From Agelas oroides (Eukaryota; Porifera; Demospongiae; Agelasida; Agelasidae): a stretch of DNA of 64,000 nt. Both the position numbers and the translations under genes were made by a program. The stretch lies in the NCBI GenBank assembly GCA_949130485.1, contig OX422183.1:26746316-26810315 (forward strand). Direction: 5' to 3'. This document shows positions 21,200 to 34,600 of the stretch, in pieces. Position 1 is the first letter of the stretch, and each line of letters begins with the position of its first letter. The notes beneath the pieces were generated by a model that was given only the letters and a program-made list of their open reading frames with translations, was not told the origin of the DNA and did no database searches.

Positions 21200-22216
21200 C
21201 CGGCACATAACTGCCCTCAGCTTAGTCCTCCTGCAACAGTTGTTCATCACAGTCACTGGCTACCTGTTGACTTTATACTATACACTGCACACACATGCGT
21301 TTCAAATAGATTACCAACTATGCACAATAGCACACTGAATTAACATAGCTTTACACTAATGAGTTTCCTCAGGCTCACTCAAATAAGAGAAGAATATACT
21401 CCATGATTGCTATGTGTAAAGTGCAGTTGTAATGGTGTAGAAATTTGGACTTGTTCATGACAAAAAGACTAGTGTGACAATGCAATTGGATATCCTTTGA
21501 CCCCTACTGCATGTACATCTCTCACTTTCCAGGTGTGGCAAGGGCTGCACAGCCTCACCTCCAGACATTCTGGGGTCATGCAAGGGTAGAACTTGGACCA
21601 CCCGGCCTGTCTCAGTGGCCACAGATTAAAAAAGGACTATTCCGACTCTGGGAATCCACACTGACTGGACGGTTTCTGGATGTCCCCATGAAAGAGGCTA
21701 CCAAGAATTCTCTTGTTGCTATTGAAATAGCATGCTGGTTCTTTGTAGGGGAAATGATTGGAAGAAGAAGTATTATCGGATACAAAGTTTGAGAGAAACA
21801 TACTGTCTTAGAAGTTACATGTAGAAGCAAAACTGGAGTCCAAGTGTTATGCTGTACTACCTCACTGTTAACCTTAATTGTTATGCATTACTTTCTTCTC
21901 TGCAGCCTGCAGGTACTGACTCATCTTGTACAAGTTGAATAGTCAGCACCTGCAGGAACTTTGGGGAGGGCCCGAGTATGAAAGTAAAGAAGGCATACCA
22001 CTGATTGTGCTTCATGTGTACTTTTTCTAATCTGCACAATTTCACCGTTGCGTTCAGAATGGCCTTGGGAAGAACAAGTGGTAACAAGGGTTTGCAAAGC
22101 AATAGCCAATACCTCATGTTATGCTTCAAGGAATTTGTATCCAGACAAATGGCTTATGTAGCTATGACTTTGAACTCGGTACAAGCAGTACTATGCTCAA
22201 GGCTCATGTCAGGTAC
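21200..22216. other. intergenic, no gene recognised
   Basis: A plus-strand open frame at 21511-21792 follows an acceptor-like site (TTTCCAG) and contains AQPHLQTFWGHARVELGPPG; I recognise no family. Around 21903-21962 a short imperfect inversion shares CTGCAGGTACTGAC / GTCAGCACCTGCAG. Confidence 0.35.
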
Positions 22217-22311
22217 AGTCTACAATCACTGGACTGACATTTTTGTGCTCTCTGACTCTCCTGGGTTTAAGTGATTTTTAGTCCAGTCCACCAGTCCCGT
22301 GATTGTAGACT
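22217..22311. repeat. foldback repeat, about 95 bp
   Basis: AGTCTACAATCACTGGACTG and, inverted, CCAGTCCCGTGATTGTAGACT form a hairpin-capable element. The word GTCCAGTCCA recurs in repeats near 30890 in an RSRC2 intron. Confidence 0.85.
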
Positions 22312-22514
22312 ACCCTCATGTCAGTAAAGATGTTTGGTAGCCACACACTGAACGTCATATCTTTCAAGCTTGTGTAGAACTTACATCTGACACTTCAAAA
22401 CAACTGCGCACATGCATGCAAAATCTTCTCAATCATGCAGTTATCATACTGGAATTGTATGATTCATGAACTTGACTACCACAAGAAGAGTTGTGTATAT
22501 TATAGTTCTCGTCC

Positions 22515-22612
22515 TTGTTCTGGGGGGACAATATTCACTGAGGGGGGTACATTATTCACCGGTGAATAATATCCTAGGGGGACAATATTCACTAGTAAAT
22601 ATCCGGCGGGGG
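22515..22612. repeat. fragment of the GGTGAATAAT palindromic family
   Basis: Contains ATTATTCACCGGTGAATAAT plus GGGGACAATATTCACTAG, as in the termini of the 801-bp element at 57638-58438. It lies only about 70-170 bp upstream of the proposed RSRC2 start codon, so it forms part of the proximal promoter region. Confidence 0.85.
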
Positions 22613-22683
22613 AAAACGTTTTGCACGTGACCACCCCTCCAGCGTCGATTTTGTCTGTACCTCGGTCTGTACACCTGCCGGTA

Positions 22684-25600
22684 ATGGAAGCGCTGAAGTG
22701 TTACTCTGAGTCTTCTGAAGACGAGCACTCATCAGTGTCTGAAACTGGAATTACAAAGAAAGGGGTAAGCTAGATTCATTTGGAGCCTACTTCCCCAAGT
22801 GATAGATGATAACTAATTTGTCAAGGGACACAGTGCTACTGTGGTCTGCATGGTGGTAGTAATAAGGGCTTGGAAAGATACGTTTATCATTTAGAAAGTA
22901 AACAAATGAATTTTTCATTTTCACCACCATTTTCAAATGTAGCAATGCTTTTTTTTCTCTACACGGTAAAGTAACGTCAACAACGACTATTCACGTTACA
23001 ACATGTCACTGACCTCGGGTCCTGGCCTTGAGATTTCATGTCCTTTGTGGTAATTGGCACGAGGACGCATGCTTGGCCTTATGTATATAACTTAGAGAGG
23101 GACCTGGTGATGGCCCCTCTCTAATGTGAGTTGGGTGGAGTGTTGTACACCTACCTGTGAGATAACCTTTGTTTGTTATCTTCTGCTTTGCTGCTTAGGT
23201 TGCTGCAGGCTACCCTTGCTTGGCCTTGCAGAGTTATCTGCAGGCAAACTCCCGTTTAGTGCTGCACAATCCTAAGCAGAAGACCATAATTCAGTGCAAA
23301 TTTTGGTTTGGGGGACCAAAATTTCAGTGACAGGTCTACAAAGCTAAAAAAGGGTTAGCTTGCAAGCAATCCACAGCAGTGCATTTTTAGTTTTGTAGGC
23401 CATCTTAATTTAAGCTGAGAAGCTAGGGAGTACTCTCTGATTCAGCGTCAGCTGGTAGCCAGCTGGCAATCCATGCTTTCAGAACATGGTATAAAGTAAT
23501 CCACATACACTGCATGAAGGTCTGCTCCGAATGCTGCTAAGCACTTCCTTCACTGCCACGGTATCCATGCTGATGACAAACACATGGTTTCTGACCTGCA
23601 AAATCTCCTTGCAACATATTAATTAATCGACACATATGTAAGTGCACCTTCAAGAGGAAAATCGGTCCAAGTTGAAGATGCATGTTTAGACCTTCTTTCT
23701 CAAAACAGAAGAATATTACACAACTACATATCAAGTAGGCAACTCTCAACGTGCCTGGAAAGTTCCTGAGTAGAACTAGGCCGTTGCACTGGCATGCCAA
23801 TTTAGCTGCACTATCATTCTAATTAAAGCACACCATACACTATTTGGATTAGTTAGCAACTCTAGCAACTTAGGCTTTACAATGACACAGGATTATATCA
23901 TTAAATCACTCGGGCCAAAGCACCTACATGTATACTTAGACCATTGTTCCACGCATGAGCCAAAATTTTCGCCCAACCAAAATTTCCATGACAGACCATC
24001 TTGAGTTTTCTTGCTTGGTTCTCCATCTTCTCTGACAACTTGATTCCGATCTTCCTTGGATTACCCCCCATTTACATGTAGTTACCCCACGTGTGCATGC
24101 GCAAAGGGGTTAAGCAATTGGTTTTGTCCGTCTGTCAGTCCAGTGTAAATCTGAATATAGACAGGGTTAAACAATTTCTAAAACTGACAGTAGTATTGAC
24201 ATTGTGAAAAAAAGGGACATACCTGTACAAGTGTATGTGTACCTCATAGGGAGCAAAGCGGTTCTACCCTTTGCTTTTCCAGCTGTTTCCTATTGAACGT
24301 CGGGATCGTCCGCCATTTTAATACAGTCAATACCTTGGATAAGGTAGAGTCCGGGTATTAGCAGACTCGACGTGTGTCCACAATACTTCTGATACGGTGG
24401 AGTCCGGGCATTATTTGTTCATTGTACCGACTGGTAAGTTTGTCCATACCCTGGTCACTGCACACTGGTAGGTAGACAGCCTGACAGGTGAGTAAGTCCA
24501 TACTAACCAAAGCCAAGATGGGAGATAGAACGTGAGTTTCACGACAGTACAACCACTCCAGAGTGCAGTGAAGACAGAACAGCTGTGCCAAGCATGGTGA
24601 AGACGGAAAGTAAGCTTTGTGTATCCACACAACGTGTGTCCACACCCCCCACACACACATTTGAAAGACTGCAAAGCTGAGTGACCATGCAACCAGCAAA
24701 CACTGAATACACCCCCATGAGTTGAGAAAACTCGAAAGTTTTTTTTTTGCAAATCGCTAGCATAGGACAACAACTTCCACAGCAAAACCCTGCATTACAC
24801 CAACAGCTTCAAACAATTTTCAGCTTACATTTATTCAACCCCAACCCATGCGCTTACTAGCAATTGATTTTGGGTTGGCGCGCAATGCTCCTCAGCCCTT
24901 GATTTGTCCATTTGTGTACCCACCTACATGCACAACACTAGGCCTCACCCGTGCACGCAATAACACAAAACGGGTGAGTGGGGTGGACAGCACAAGCCTT
25001 CGAGGGGCCCACCCTGGGGTCCTGAGTGACACACCCACTGAGTGCGTCACCCAGAATGCGAATTGATTGTGCTTACGTCCCACCCCTCCCCAACCTAACA
25101 CCTGCAGAATTAACGCATACCAGCCCCTCTGAAACAAACACCAGACACCATGCAAACCACACTCTAAGCAGGATACATGAAACCAAACATGATAGATACC
25201 CCTTTACTGAAAACTGTAAACAGGGTCACTTTGTACCACAATTATACATGTACCATAAAACAGTGCGGGGTACGTCTTCACTGAAGACTTCTAGTTTACA
25301 TCAGTAATCGTCTTCCTAGTTATTAGTTAACCAGTGTACATACATGCAGAAAGCAAGAGCGCATAAGAACGGGCGGCTAGAGTAAGAGCGTGTAACTTCA
25401 TAAAATTCGAAACCGGTCAGAATTTACCATCAGTGCTAAAACTAGTAACACGTACATGTACTGTGCACGCTGCATTGACATAGGCCATTGTTGCTAAGCA
25501 CGTGACCTAGTGTTCTATTTTTAGTACGGTTCAATAATTTGACCGGACTATAAGCTTCTATTGGAGTTACATGCTCTTACTCAAGCCGCCCCGTTCTTAT

Positions 25601-28600
25601 GCACCATTGAGAAAGCCTCACACAAAACAGAGCCTGGCCACTATAGCGAAGTAACCAATGGCCGACTTGCATAATGACGTCACGTACGAGGGCTGGGGTA
25701 AAACTTCGACGGCGTGCCATAGAGAATGTATGGGGATTTTGTACCCCACCTGATAAACACCGTTATAACTTGTGATCAGTAGTAGCTGTTGCCACTCTTT
25801 TTGCATGCATTGACCACAGCAGAATGTTCTATCCTCTGAATAGTTCCTATGCGCTTTGGACGTTGCGCAACGTTTCGGCTAGCATGCAAAGCTACGCACG
25901 GCGCTCAAGAGTCCCAATTATAATCGCTACAACTGCCCTCACAGCTACCTCAAGTTAGAGTCAGCGTCAGGGATAACTTACTTCACTTGAATAGATCCTG
26001 TAGAAGGCGCAGAACCCGCTGCCCCGCCCACATACATGCACACCTACATGATTTAGCCATGGTTCAGCCACATTGTGCCATGTCATATTTTGGAGATAGA
26101 ATAAGACTAAAATGGTAGTACGTACAGAACAACAGTTTAACACTGATCATTCAAGTTCAGTTGTGCTCCTTCTTGGACAGAAGCAGCTCTTTGAGGATTG
26201 TCTCTTGGGTCTGCACACTGCACAGTTCATGGTTGCCTTCGTCGGCATCTAAGGAGAGCATCAATTTATGGCCCTGTGAAAGTGTATGGAGGGGAAGAGG
26301 TAAAATGTGTAAATTGAACATCACTCATAGTGATGAGTTTTACCCATGCATGCGTTCTTTTGCCGTGAACAACAACAACAACAACAGACACTAACTACCG
26401 AGATCTCTTGACCCTTTTGCCTCCGTCACAAATTCATGTGAAAATCTCCCAGGCCTTCTCCGTGCTGTAAATGATCAAAACGTTGACTTTGAGAAGGTCT
26501 GGGAACAAAATGCTACATGTGATACCCTGCTGCAAACCTTCAGCTACACACAGTCTCAGTAGCCTCATTCCCATGCACGCCCCACCCAGCTTTCTGTCCC
26601 TTACCACCATACAGTAAGCAACAGAAAGCCAGGTGGGGGCCTGAGAAAGAGGCTACACAGTCTACTTTCTGGTTACTCTCTCCAAGAAAATGTTACATAC
26701 ATTGTACCCACATGAAGTACAAGAGTACCCAGCAGCTGCAACTAATTAAATCATACAGATTCAGCTGTATTAAAATCTGGCTTATTCATGCCTTCGCACC
26801 CTCCCCATTGCACAAAACAGAAATATTGTACACAATATATACAAAAAGGTGGCTTACAAATAGTTTCAAGACAGAGGTCTTAGCCGTTTTCCTGAAATAG
26901 CATATTGGTAGACATCATCAGCTGAACCATCGGCGACTTTCCAGTCAATTAACGCCGCGCACAGTACGCAATACGGCCATTGGACTCACTTATGAATACA
27001 CCAACTCTTCGGGTAGCAAATATTAGCGCATGGAGACGATCGCTCTTTCAGCAAAGCAAACTGAAGGATCTTCTCAACATGCGTTTGGAATTCCCCATAC
27101 ATTCTCTATGGCCAGCTGCTGAAGTTTTACCCCAGCCCTTGTACGTGACGTCATTATGCAAGTCGGCCATTGAGGCAGACACTCAGTGACAGACTGCAAT
27201 ACCCGACACTCCTTTAACAGCAGTTGTTGAAAGGCTTTCTACTGCTTAGATTTCCTTCAGCAAGTATGTACAGTTTAGAACTGCTGAGCAATTGAATTCA
27301 ATTTGCTCCTCTTTGCCTCTGCCTGCCTGCATTGACCCCTTCAATATTTTGGTGATCCTCATATCTCCATTAGGATGGCTTCAAAAGCTACATGTGAACC
27401 AGTAATAGTATGTGTGCAGCGCAGGGCCTTACCTGCATGTGTGTAAACTTACATGTAGTTATGTAGTAAGGCAAGCCTCTCAGGCAACTGGATACATCTC
27501 TGGGTACATTTAGACTTATAATGCACCAGTTATCTCTAGTTTGATTATGAATTTAGTGCAAGAAAGCACTGTGTACATGTGCATTGCATGTATGTGTACT
27601 CTCTTCTTCCAATTGACAAACCCTCAATTTTCTACATTGCAGAATCATTCCCCAACCAGAGACAAAAGAGATACCTCTGACCAGCCATCACATCATGATC
27701 AACCTTTGACAGTTGAAAGAGACCAGCCTATTGCTAAGAAGGGGGTTCACCCAGAACAGCAGACTGTTAAGAAAAAGCATTGTCACGCCCAAACTATTGC
27801 CAAAGACCAACCACTTGCTCAGAACATAGACCAAACAGATCGAGATGTTGCAAAAGAGGAGGAGCATCCTTTGGATAGCGAAGGAAAGCATGGACACCAT
27901 ATGAAAGGAAGACAGCAATCATCTAGGAGATGTGCTGAAAGTTGTGAAAGGAAGGGATCAACTGAGAGACCCAGAAGGATGTCTGATCATTCTAGCAGGA
28001 AACACCAGGAGCTTGGTAAGTGACATCATTGCAGTAAACAGAGGTGAACAAAATTAATGTCTAGGACTGGCACAGGCTGTCCTGTATATATAGAAGGTAG
28101 TGTACTGCTTCTGAATATCCCAGGATGTCCTGACTTGTCCCACCTAGGGTAGGTGCAAAACCAGGACTCTGGACTATGGACATACTCTGGGCTATGCACT
28201 GGATTATGGACTCAATTTTGGACTTGACTGGACAATAGTAGCCTCGTTCTCAAGCCTTCCCACTGTCCAGTTTTTGATCACTTACAGTTCTTACAGTCTT
28301 GTGCCAAGAGATAGTGTTATACAGATTCCTATCATGGCGTACGGTAGTACGCCATATGTAGGGATGACCCCGAAAAAAAATGGCCGCCACATTAAAAGTG
28401 CACAAATAACACGCTCGAAATGTCTTCGTTAGATTAGTCAAAGGCCTGTATGAGCCATATCAGGCATTATCGAGTGTTTTCATGAGCAAAGAGACTGTTA
28501 AGTTCGCTGGAAAGTATCACTAAGCACCAGACCGGCAAGTCGCCAAAACGGACAAATCGTCTATCTTCTGACTTTCTTTCTTCTTCTTCTTCTTCTTCTT

Positions 28601-31600
28601 CTTCTGCCTCTCACTGCGATAGCACGATAACGGCTGGAGCTTTTACAACGATTCAAACGCAAAACAACAGGATAAATCACTAGGTATTGCACCTGCCACT
28701 TATCGGTCTAAAAGAAAGAACTCAAACTTGTCGGCGATTCTCAGGTAATCTCACACTTACGCTAGCTGCTACACGCCATTTTGCTCGAATTAAATATTAC
28801 TCATAATTACGTCACCAGGGTTCAACTGAGCACGTGGTTCAGTAGTTTGTAGAGAAGGTGAGAATAAGCCAGTTTCACGTAAGGACTAAGGTATGCAATA
28901 ATCGCAATAATACATCCGGAGTCCAATCCCGGCGCCATTTTGTGCCCTTAAGTATGGCTATATATGGGATTTCCCGGGTTTTTTGATCGCATCTAACTTC
29001 CGCATTCTACCATGTAATCCATTGTAGCGCATATTGTAAGAAAACTGAGTCTTTGTGCTATTGAACGGTGTAAAAACCAAGTCAATCGGACAAAAGATGA
29101 TCGAGCTACGTGGTCAAGAATATGGACGGTATTTGACAAGAAAACTAGCGAATTCTCAAGCTAGGTAAGCCGAGCAAGGTCCAGCAAGAGTTGGCTAAAC
29201 GTTTTGTGCGTGGGGCTCAAGTTGAAAGTGGCATGGTGAGTCACATTGCTTAAAAGCCAACGCTAAAATGACAACAAACCTCAGTGCGGGCGTTTATGAC
29301 TACTCGCACCACTTTCCTCTCCTAGCCATACACGCACATCCACAACAACTGGTTTTTAAGCCTTTCTCGGCCTTACCTAGCTTTAGTTATAGTTAGTTTT
29401 TATTTAGAAAATACTTTTGGTTTAGTTTAGTTCTAGTTTCCCGGTTTTACAAAATTTTTAGTTAGTTATAGTTTCAACCACTGAAACTCTAAAACCCCTT
29501 ACTAAAAGGTATTTAGTTACACTTATTGTTGAAAACAGGCTGTATTCTGTTTTAGTACAGTTACGGTTTCTTCTTGTACGTCCTTGGACGTTTTAGTTAC
29601 AGCCCCCAAGCTAGCAAGAAATTTAAGTTGCACTTTTGGTTAACTAAATTTTAAAAAGGCCGCACTAAAATATATTTAGTTAAAGTTATAGTTAACTAAA
29701 ACAACACTGCACACCAGCTACACCCACAAACCAACAAACAACCTTTCTCCCTACAACTAGCTACCTACCCCACAAACCCTTCAAACACACCACCATGTCG
29801 TTAACTACGGACCGACCCAGTACTGCTCACACCACAGCCTTCACTTACAAGACAACCCTTACCTGCCATGCCCAGCAGCTATAAAAGCCCACAACATACG
29901 CAACCCACTCCAACATGCCACACAGACTCAGCACTGATCTTGCACCCCACAGCTTGTACATATTAAACTAGCTAACCATGCCTGCCACACTCAACCGTAA
30001 CAAAGTTACAGCCACCCACAACACAACGCACTCTCCATACACAACAACGTGCACTACACACCCAGTACTGCTCGTTCCACAGGCTCCCATGCCCAAGACA
30101 ACCCTTCTGTGCACACAAGTAACAAACACAATGCATAGTTGGCAAAATGGCACAAGATGTAGGGATGGTGTAAAAGTATTGTGGTGTTGTTCCTATCTTG
30201 TTTGGTTGGTTTTTGAGGGTTCCATCCCTACATGTGCTTGTTTTCATTGAGAAAACTTTTTTGTGACTTGTACAATATTTCAACATACATGTAGATGTCA
30301 GTGTTTAAGGCAACTACATGTATTTATCACTGTGCATTGGGAGATATGTGCATGTACATGGTGTAATTGAGCTGGAGGTTGGAGTTGTAGATAGTGAGCG
30401 TATCTGCTCAGACAGTGTACTCGTACAACCAATCTACCCCAGGCTCACAACCCCATCCGCACGGGATCCCCTAATCCCAGCAGTGGACCCATAGTGTGAT
30501 AGAAAACAACTGAAACCAGCTGATGCCTCTAGCCTGGCTGTTATAAGTCTGCTTTTCTGCCGTAGGTCCAGTGGCTCAATGGTATATGTGTTCAACTACA
30601 TGTAGTATTCACAAGGGCCTGGGTTCAATTCCCAGCTGGATCTCAGTCGATTTTCTTTTCCAAAGCTTACATTAACCTAGGCATTATAATGAACTCCCTG
30701 CCAACCAGCTGGCCTGGGGAGGCTGTAAGAGCGGAGGGATTGTTAAACCAACAAGCTGGTCTTGCCAAGAGTTGCCCACATTTCCTGTTCCTACTTTTAG
30801 GCCAATCCGCTGTTCATTGTGCAACCTCTTTAAACATCATAGCTAGAGCACTCAAGTGTAGATAACTGTACTATTATACTGTCCAGTCCATAATTGAGTC
30901 CAAAATCGAGTTCATAATCCAGTCCATGGTCCAGTCCAGAGTCCAGCTTTTGTACGTACCCTCCCAGCTAAGACAATGCCCAAAGTCCCAGGACATAAAT
31001 GTCCCTTCACATCCCTTGATATCCCGGGATGTCCTAACTTGTCCTACCTCGAACAATGCCCAAAGTCCCAGGTCATAAATGTTTCTTCACATCCCAGCAT
31101 ATCCCGGGATGTCCTGACTTGTCCCACCTAAGACAATAGCCAAAGTTCTAGCTTACAAAGCTCAAAACAAGAGCAACACATGTGAAATGAAAATACTCAG
31201 CACATGGAAACATAGTCAACAAAGAGAGCGTTTAGAAGTCTGAAAGCGTGGCTGATAAAAGAGACCATCCCAAATTAGAAGTGAGTCTAGAGATAAACAT
31301 TCAGAGAGGAGAGTGTCTGCATCGGGTGTTCTCCGTGCGTTCCTTGATAAAGTGGTCAGTCATACTGGCAGCTTGGTAGAATGCATCGTCTGTCTCATAC
31401 ACTGTGGTAGAAAGCAGGTTAAGTACTGTTTGTACCAGTGACACTTTCATCCAACTACTCCTGCAAACTTTGTAAGGTGTGTGACTGATGCATGTTTTTC
31501 CACTTGTGCGATTGTGACCTCCTAGTCCTTTACCATTATATCTCTCGATGTATCTCTTAGACTAACCTCTTCACCTGTTAGGCCTGCTGTGACAGTGTCA

Positions 31601-34600
31601 TTTGTGTACAATGTCTGGAAAGGTTTCGCAAGCTGGGAGCACTATTCGACTGCTATAGAGTTTGTATGCCATCAGCAGCAATTGCTCACAGCACCTCTGA
31701 ACTAAGGCCACCCTCATTTTTGATGGTTCTCTGTAGGAATGCTAGCTTGCAGCAGACAACTCATGCTCTTATTGTAGAGCAAGGAGTGGGGCCATATTTG
31801 CAGTTGTTTTGATAGTCTGAGAATCCGTTTGCCAAGCTGGAATTGGAAGGGCTCAGTTCAAAAGCTAGTGAATTAGAATCCAGTTCTCACAACCTAAAAG
31901 GAATGCAGGAAACGTACAAGTCTCACGTACAATGTAGGTACCTAGCCTCGTTCCCAGCTGCATCGCCCGTACGTCCCTTTGCATGCCATTGTTGATGTCC
32001 ACAGGATTTCCAAAAAAATAAATGCCTCCCTCAAATAGTAGCCCCAGCAAAATGAACAGTGAAAAAAGTAGTAGCCGCAACATCTGATCGTGGAAATACA
32101 GTATTTTCTTTTAGCTTAGGAATGTGGGTACCATTCTAATCATGAACAAGTTTGAAATCTGAGTACAAAATTAGTCCAGTCCAACAGTCCACAGTCAGGC
32201 TTATACACCTGACTTTCACCGGTAGAGTAGTGTTGTTCAATAGTAGAATATGTACATGTGCAACCAACTTTGTGCACTACAGGTCACCATCGTAAGCGAT
32301 CTGACTCAAGGAGCCCTGAGCATCGCCACTACAGCAGACGTTCCCCACCTCGACGCCACAGCCACCGCAGAAGAAGATCTCGGTCAAGGTCACGATCTCC
32401 TCATCATTACAGGTATACTTAAAAAGGATTTTGCTATGAACCTGTAATGTTTTACCACACATCCATGTGCATGTATATATTCTGCGCAATCTGAGAATTT
32501 GTGCAATGTCGAGATTGCGTTGCGCATTCTCAGAATCCCGAGATTGCGCTCTAATCTCGAGATTGAGCAGGCAATCTTGAGATTACGTAGCACGTGCGCA
32601 ATCTCAAGATCGTGTGATTCGCATGCGCAATCTACGAACTTTGAACTTCACCTATACGCCTGACAGTGTCAGAGTGATCTACTGTGTAGCTCATAGACAT
32701 CCTTGATAAGCAGCGTCTGCCTCCACAGGAGGCATATTGCGATCTGGAAGAGTGAGTAATGCTGTGTATTGATGAGCCACGGAAGAGGAGTAGGTTATGT
32801 TCGAAGTTTGCCTGTCGATCGTAGTTGGCCACAGTCAGCTTATATGCCACACATGACTGGTTCAATCGAGTATATACTGTCTAACTGTGTCAGCGACTGT
32901 TGAAATGTACCTTCGCTGGAACTGTCAGCCAACTTTTGTTGTGTATTATCAGTCATTTTCAGGTACATAGGCGGGTACCCGCGTTTCCACTGTTGTAGCT
33001 TATTCAGACTTTACTAGCGGGTTTCCTGAGTACTTTCTGAGTAAAGCAGGTTTGTTTTCAACCAAGCTAAGTCTAGTCTGAACTCTGCTATTTACAAGAC
33101 ATAACGCAATGAATTAACACTAACACAAAGTCGCCAGTGTGCATGCGTAACTTGCGCAATCTCAAGATTGTGCAACTAGAGTACGCAATCTCGGGATTCT
33201 GAGAATGCACAACGCAATCTCGAGATTGTGCAAATTCTCAAATTGCGTGGAACACATATACATGTAGTATCACTTGTACAGACTGTAGATGGAAATACTC
33301 TGCATGCATGTAACGAGTTGCAGTGGTTTACATCATCATCTGAGATAGAATTGGAGTATCATATGTTGCCATGTGCTGACGGTGGGAAGCACTTGTTGGT
33401 GCTTAAACCACATAATACACATGTAGATTAACCCTTACTGATGACGACTATAGTCGTCATCGGAATTCGGCCGCATGTTATCAGTCGGCACAATCCGTTT
33501 TGAAGATAGGTTCTGCGCTAACAGAAAGGGTGGGACAAGGGGAGGTGGGTGGGTGTCACCCTCTGGGTGACAGTGCATGGCGGCTGTTGCAGCTGGCTGT
33601 AGAAAAGCCTTGGTCAGTGCCGGGTGGGCCACTTGTCTGCTTTCTTGCACAAACGGGCATAGAAAATGCTCCTTTCACCTTGTAGGGACTCCATTTCAGG
33701 CATTGTAGGCAGTTTTTTGTCTGTAGGAGCATTCTCTGGTTGGAGGGCCCTGACTATTGAACACATGGGTGTGGTCAAGGTCATGAACCTGCAAAGGACA
33801 TCTGAAGCAAGCTTGTTTCAAGTTTCTAGGGCTAACTCCAAGCAGAAGTCGAAATACAGGTGAAAGAATGTGGGACTAGTCTAAAGAAGACCTCTAGCAA
33901 ATGGAATTTAGTATTTAAAGGGCTATTAGCTAATGGTGGATGAAAGAGCTAGAATATGAGGCCAGAAGTTCCCATGCAAGGACAAGTAGTGGCCAACTCT
34001 GTGTTGTAAGCCTTGACTTGACACACTCCAACTGCATCTGTCAGCAGAGCTCTCATGAATATCATTAAATGGCTGTTTTCAGTCAAAAAGATTCTGGCTA
34101 CACAAGACTTTGATCATCTCGCCACTACAAATGGATCCTTGAAATCAGTTCGCACTTTTTGGCATGACAGTTTTTCCCAGCACAAGCGGTCCACACGTTT
34201 TACCTTCATAGGATTCATCTGATATGGATGGAAGTTGTGAGCATACCTATCCTGTTTGAGTTCACTGAGCTCTCTAATAAAAAGTTTAGGCTGCTGTGGG
34301 CATCTGATCAAGTGCTTTGAAACAATGTAATACATCCTGGCCAAACAACACATCCCTGGAAAGCTTGGTGGCTAGGGTTGGTGTTTTGCTGATCACTACT
34401 AACTTATGGTATTAGCAGAAGCATGTATTCGTGTAACCAGGAACTGTAAGTTCAGGTGGAGTACAGTTGATGTGAGCCATGTTATGAACAATTCCGGTGC
34501 ACACTCATCAGAACGTGAGGTACATGTACATGTAGACATCTTAAAAGCTTGAAAAATAAAACCTTCGCCTATCTTCCTTATGTCTACTTTTAATTATGTG

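Noticed and set aside
21511-21792. 93-codon open frame as a gene
   Set aside because: No family recognised, and no start, donor or partner exon could be assigned.
24358-24785. Three overlapping minus-strand open frames
   Set aside because: Three frames open in one place, no domain, inside an intron with no splice context.
29968-30286. Overlapping open frames on both strands, also present at 60430-60712
   Set aside because: Both lie in copies of element F; conservation follows from recent duplication. The frames have no recognised domain and one strand simply mirrors the other.
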